Below, piece after piece: positions 42,217 through 45,561 of a stretch of 45,561 bases of DNA (position 1 is its first letter; each line of letters begins with the position of its first letter). The notes beneath the pieces are model-generated. The model did no database searches, was not told where the DNA came from, and saw only the letters and a program-made list of their open reading frames with translations. The position numbers and the translations under genes were made by a program. Source of the stretch: Bacteroidota bacterium (GTDB taxonomy: Bacteria; Bacteroidota; Bacteroidia; Bacteroidales; P3); NCBI GenBank assembly GCA_017860255.1, contig JAFNAR010000020.1, forward strand, positions 1 through 45,561, given 5' to 3'.

Positions 42217-44613
42217 CTATAATTTTGAAAGTTTAATCTTCCTTAGTCTTAAAGAGTTTGAAATCACAGAAACGGAGCTAAAGCTCATTGCAACGGCAGC
42301 AATCATTGGTGAAAGTAAAATTCCAAAGAATGGGAATAAGACTCCAGCTGCCAAAGGTACACCTAATGTATTATAAACAAAAGCAAAGAACAGGTTTTGT
42401 TTGATATTCTTCATTGTTTCAAAGCTTAATTTCTTTGCTTTTAAGATTCCTTCCAAATTACCTTTCAATAAAGTTATGTCAGAGCTCTCTATTGCCACGT
42501 CAGTTCCATTTCCCATTGCAATACCAACATCCGCTTGAGCCAAAGCAGGAGAATCGTTTATTCCATCTCCAGCCATTGCCACAATCTCTCCCTTTGCCTG
42601 CAGTTCCTTTATGATATTTAACTTATCCTCAGGCAAACATTCTGCTTTAAATTCCTTTATTCCCAATCTGTCGGCAACTGCCTTTGCTGTATTGAAATTA
42701 TCTCCCGTTAGCATAAAAATTCTAATACCCTTTTTCTCCATTTTTCTAACAGCAATCACCGAGCTGTCCTTAACAGAGTCCGAAATAACAACATAGCCAA
42801 TAATTATTCCATCCTCAGAAACATAGGAAACAGTCTTTCCCAACCTTTGTTCCAATCCAACCCTTTCCTGCAAATCATTAGATATATTTGCGTTGAGGTC
42901 AACCATAAGTTTATCATTACCAAACCCAATCTCCTTACCATTAAACTTACCAATAACACCTTTCCCTGCCATTGCTTCAAAATCTTTTGCCTCCAAAACA
43001 CCAATTTTCTTATCCAAAGCATAATTCATCACTGCCTCTGCCAAAGGATGCTCACTGTATTGATTCAATGAAGCAATCTTTTGCAAAATATCTTCCTCTT
43101 TATTATCCTTTAACCCATAAATAAATTCAACAGAAGGCTTACCCATGGTTAGAGTCCCTGTTTTATCAACCACCAATACACTTACCTTATTCATAGTTTC
43201 CAAAGCCTTGGCATCTTTTATCAGAATACCATTCTTGGCTCCCTTTCCCATACCAACCATAACAGAAACTGGAGTTGCCAATCCCAAAGCACAGGGGCAT
43301 GCAATAATCAGAACAGCAATAGCATTAACAAAAGCATAAACCAATTTTGGCTCAGGTCCAAAAATTGCCCAAAGAATAAAAGTAATAAAAGAAACTCCAA
43401 CAATAATTGGAACAAAATACTTAGAAACCTTATCTGTAATCTTTTGAATTGGCGCCTTAGAGCTTGCAGCCTCATTAACCATTCTGATAATCTGCGAAAG
43501 CAAAGTATCAGCTCCCACCTTTTGTGCTTCCATTACAAAAGACCTGTTGCCATTTATCGTTCCACAACTAACCCTATCCCCAATAATCTTATCAACCGGC
43601 ATTGCTTCTCCAGTAATCATAGACTCATCAACACTGGAATTACCTTCCTTAACCACTCCATCAACCGGAATCTTATCCCCTGGCTTTATTCTTAACAAAT
43701 CCCCAACCTTAATATCATCAATAGAAATAACAATTTCTTCCCCATTTTCAGAAACCCTGACAGCTTCTGAAGGGGCAAGCTTTAATAATTCTTTAATTGC
43801 ACCATTTGTTTTTTTATGAGCCCTTGCTTCAAGATATTGACCAAAAAGCACAAGAGTAAGAATTACTGCAGTTGCTTCAAAGTAAAGATGAACAGTTCCA
43901 TATTCAGTTTTAAACTCTTGAGGAAAAATTGAAGGTAACAGCAAACCCATAACACTGAAAAGGAAAGAAACTCCAGTTCCAATACCAATTAGAGTAAACA
44001 TATTCAGGTTCCAGCTGATTATTGACTTCCAGGCCCTGACATAAAACATCCAGCAAGTATAGAAAACAATTGGAAGAGTTAAAATAAACTGTATCCAGTT
44101 CCAAACCTTATGACTTGCCAAAAGCATTAATGGATTATTAGGAATCATCTCACTCATTGAAATAATAAGAATGAAAAGAGCCAAAATAGAAGAAATAATT
44201 AATTTCTTTTTCAAAGTCTTATCTGAATCATTTTCTTCATCCTCTCCAGCATTCATAGGCACCAAGTCCATTCCACAAACAGGACAATCACCAAACTTAT
44301 CGTAAGTTTTATCACCCTCGCAATGCATAGGACAATAGAAAACACCTCCCTTTGGAACTTTCTTTGCAGACTTTTTCTTTTTCTCAGGTTTATACTTTGT
44401 AGTATTTGAAAAAATCTTGTATTCCAATCCAGCACCAGTCAAAGCATCTTGAAAAAACTTTTCGTTCATATCAGATGACATTTCAATAGTTGCTTCTTCC
44501 AATTCCAAATCAACAATAATATTTTCAACCCCACTTACATCTTTCAATGTCTTTTCAACAGCATTTTTGCAGCCAAGACAACCCATTCCTTCAACACGAA
44601 ACTTTTTTATCAT
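42217..44613 (-). CDS. copA: P1B-type copper-exporting ATPase
   Basis: A 798-residue heavy-metal ATPase. Residues 1-70 form an HMA domain with Cys12 and Cys15 ([15 protein letters not shown]); about 90-125 is a Cys/His-rich metal-binding module ([25 protein letters not shown]). The pump body has the membrane CPC motif (Cys439, Cys441; [14 protein letters not shown]), the phosphorylated Asp483 in [16 protein letters not shown] and [23 protein letters not shown] and the HMA domain point to Cu+. A CopZ-like gene or copper regulator is not adjacent. TAG stop; mfd follows 34 nt later on the same strand. Confidence 0.94.
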   Translation of the reverse strand: MIKKFRVEGMGCLGCKNAVEKTLKDVSGVENIIVDLELEEATIEMSSDMNEKFFQDALTGAGLEYKIFSNTTKYKPEKKKKSAKKVPKGGVFYCPMHCEGDKTYDKFGDCPVCGMDLVPMNAGEDEENDSDKTLKKKLIISSILALFILIISMSEMIPNNPLMLLASHKVWNWIQFILTLPIVFYTCWMFYVRAWKSIISWNLNMFTLIGIGTGVSFLFSVMGLLLPSIFPQEFKTEYGTVHLYFEATAVILTLVLFGQYLEARAHKKTNGAIKELLKLAPSEAVRVSENGEEIVISIDDIKVGDLLRIKPGDKIPVDGVVKEGNSSVDESMITGEAMPVDKIIGDRVSCGTINGNRSFVMEAQKVGADTLLSQIIRMVNEAASSKAPIQKITDKVSKYFVPIIVGVSFITFILWAIFGPEPKLVYAFVNAIAVLIIACPCALGLATPVSVMVGMGKGAKNGILIKDAKALETMNKVSVLVVDKTGTLTMGKPSVEFIYGLKDNKEEDILQKIASLNQYSEHPLAEAVMNYALDKKIGVLEAKDFEAMAGKGVIGKFNGKEIGFGNDKLMVDLNANISNDLQERVGLEQRLGKTVSYVSEDGIIIGYVVISDSVKDSSVIAVRKMEKKGIRIFMLTGDNFNTAKAVADRLGIKEFKAECLPEDKLNIIKELQAKGEIVAMAGDGINDSPALAQADVGIAMGNGTDVAIESSDITLLKGNLEGILKAKKLSFETMKNIKQNLFFAFVYNTLGVPLAAGVLFPFFGILLSPMIAAVAMSFSSVSVISNSLRLRKIKLSKL

Positions 44614-44745
44614 AAAAATTATATTTTACATCTAAAACTATTTTTTTTAGACAATAAATTAAGCAATAAATTACTCCTTAATGAGAATAAAAAGAAAGAA
44701 AATAAAAATTAAACTATTTAATGTATTCTTTTTAATATTATTTCC

Positions 44746-44753
44746 TAACTTTG
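44746..44753 (+). promoter_or_regulatory. -7 box (TAACTTTG) of the lipocalin gene
   Basis: TAACTTTG, 27 nt before ATG 44781. It overlaps the earlier ATG at 44751, which it rules out as the start. Confidence 0.7.
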
Positions 44754-44780
44754 CCCATATTAATTTTAAAAACAAATATT

Positions 44781-45311
44781 ATGAAAAGAAATGTTTTAAC
44801 CCTAATTCTTGTTGCTTTAGGTCTTAGCTCTTGTGCTCAAAAAGAAACAAAGTTAGATCTTACAACCGTTAAGGAATTTGACATAAATAAATATTTAGGT
44901 AAATGGTATGAAATAGGAAGATACGACCATTCTTTTGAAAGAGGTATGGTTGGAACAATAGCAATGTATAGCCTAAAGGAAGATGGAACAATTAAAGTTG
45001 TAAATAGTGGCTACAAGAATAGCTTTGAAGGAAAATATAAAGAAGTAATAGGCAAGGCAAAGTTTGCAGATAAAAATAATCCTGCCAAATTGAAAGTTTC
45101 ATTTTTCCTTTGGTTCTATGGAGCTTACAATATTTTGGAATTAGATCAGGAAAACTATTCCTATGTACTTGTTGGTTCAGATTCCGATAAATATTTATGA
45201 ATTTTAAGTCGTACTCCAAAACTTAAGGATGAGGTTAAGGAATTCTTACTTAAAAGAGCAAAAGAAAGAGGTTACGATACTTCAAAAATTATTTGGGTAG
45301 AACAAAAATAA
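44781..45311 (+). pseudogene. blc: Outer-membrane lipocalin (Blc-like), interrupted by UGA at codon 140
   Basis: A lipocalin lipoprotein: signal peptide, lipobox GLSSC with Cys18, and the lipocalin signature YLGKWYEIGRYDHSFERG. The frame reaches TGA at 45198-45200 and then runs on in the same frame for 36 residues (ILSRTPKLKDEV, later DTSKIIWVEQK) to TAA at 45309. In Blc homologues this place reads Trp-Ile-Leu-Ser-Arg-Thr, so the TGA stands where TGG is expected. Without the tail the last strand and C-terminal helix of the barrel would be lost. It is either a fresh nonsense mutation, a read-through site or a sequence error. Full length with Trp would be 176 residues. Confidence 0.85.
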
Positions 45312-45324
45312 TCTAAATAAAGGA

Positions 45325-45368
45325 TAGAGAAAATCAACCTCTTGAGAAAAAAGATTCTATTTTCTCTA
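45325..45368. terminator. Hairpin downstream of the lipocalin gene
   Basis: TAGAGAAAAT (45325-45334) and ATTTTCTCTA (45359-45368) are perfect complements around a 24-nt loop. There is no T-run after it, so terminator function is uncertain. Confidence 0.45.
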
Positions 45369-45471
45369 AACTAAAACCCTATTAGAAGATATTCTTCATA
45401 ACACAATTATTCTTCTTATTTAAACTATATTCCACAATATGGTATAAATGTTTGTTGTCTTCAAACTGACT

Positions 45472-45561
45472 TGTCCTGAAAAAAGTTGACACAAAAACCC
45501 AAATCAACATGGACAAAAATTTAAGAAAAGAACCCATTACCGATGCATTTCGCTACAAAGT
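45472..45561 (+). mobile_element. Possible left end of an insertion sequence, cut by the window
   Basis: TGTCCTGAAAAAAGTTGACA begins at 45472 and looks like the terminal repeat of an IS3-type element (TG start, GTTGACA-like motif). 37 nt after its start an ATG (45509) opens a frame, MDKNLRKEPITDAFRYK, that runs off the window and could be the start of a transposase. Neither the right end nor a target duplication is visible, so the call is tentative. Confidence 0.35.
45509..45561 (+). CDS. Start of a partial open frame, possibly transposase
   Basis: Seventeen full codons from ATG 45509 to the window end, with no stop. The composition is less AT-rich than the flanking DNA. No domain can be recognised in so short a piece; the transposase suggestion rests only on the putative terminal repeat in front of it. 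Confidence 0.3.
   Translation, partial: MDKNLRKEPITDAFRYK

Noticed and set aside
44751..44780. Earlier ATG for the lipocalin
   Set aside because: It lies within the TAACTTTG promoter box and would put ten residues before a normal signal peptide.

Overview
This is an AT-rich window (roughly two thirds A+T by eye) from a chromosome of the Bacteroidota, most likely order Bacteroidales. The evidence is promoter -7 boxes of the TAnnTTTG type in front of many genes, almost no Shine-Dalgarno sequences, a rplM-rpsI-rpsB-tsf operon, a Bacteroidales-type OmpP1/FadL-like porin and HU-related protein, and a fused MMPL transporter/acyltransferase/methyltransferase gene typical of Bacteroides relatives. 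Forty-two protein genes and one tRNA are supported.

Layout. (1) 271-9925, plus strand: a tight nine-gene operon for a secondary, fatty-acid-like lipid of the aryl-polyene/flexirubin class: acyl carrier protein, ketosynthase, Cys-less ketosynthase partner (chain-length factor), small DMT/SMR-type membrane protein, LolA-like carrier, FabZ-like dehydratase, glycosyltransferase, the MMPL-PlsC-methyltransferase fusion, and a CrtI-like FAD oxidoreductase. It ends in a strong terminator. (2) 10165-13213, minus: proS-guaD-prfB; prfB carries a complete programmed +1 frameshift site. (3) 13397-16273, plus: a Tyr/Asn/Arg-rich lipoprotein and a FadL-like outer membrane protein. (4) purN (minus), then acpP-fabF-rnc-lipA (plus). 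(5) an HU-related gene and three tandem paralogous surface-type lipoproteins (21074-23777). (6) minus strand: queD and an AI-2E family permease, rsmA-mntP, and the ribosomal operon rplM-rpsI-rpsB-tsf. (7) radC, a membrane-anchored Skp/OmpH-like gene with a stop-interrupted membrane gene, an RRM protein, tRNA-Phe and butyrate kinase. (8) trxA plus a DUF58 protein, a large OmpA/TPR lipoprotein, then mfd and copA (minus), a UGA-interrupted lipocalin, and what looks like the edge of an insertion sequence at the right end.

Two patterns stand out. First, the longer intergenic gaps, above all those between convergent genes, are not plain spacer. They carry short tandem arrays with a strict period of 21, 22 or 23 nt, and the unit sequence differs at every locus. 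Several units are palindromes, and in one array the copies differ by changes that keep the palindrome. A second class has a strict 9-nt period built on TTAA. Second, UGA almost never ends a gene. Of 42 genes, 31 end in UAA and 10 in UAG. The only UGA codons at apparent ends are in the HU gene and inside two genes whose reading frame clearly continues past it; in the lipocalin UGA sits where a conserved Trp is expected. Yet prfB (release factor 2, which reads UGA) is intact and self-regulated at a UGA, and Trp is otherwise TGG, so wholesale recoding is unlikely.

Limits: all calls come from reading sequence and translations; no database search was possible.
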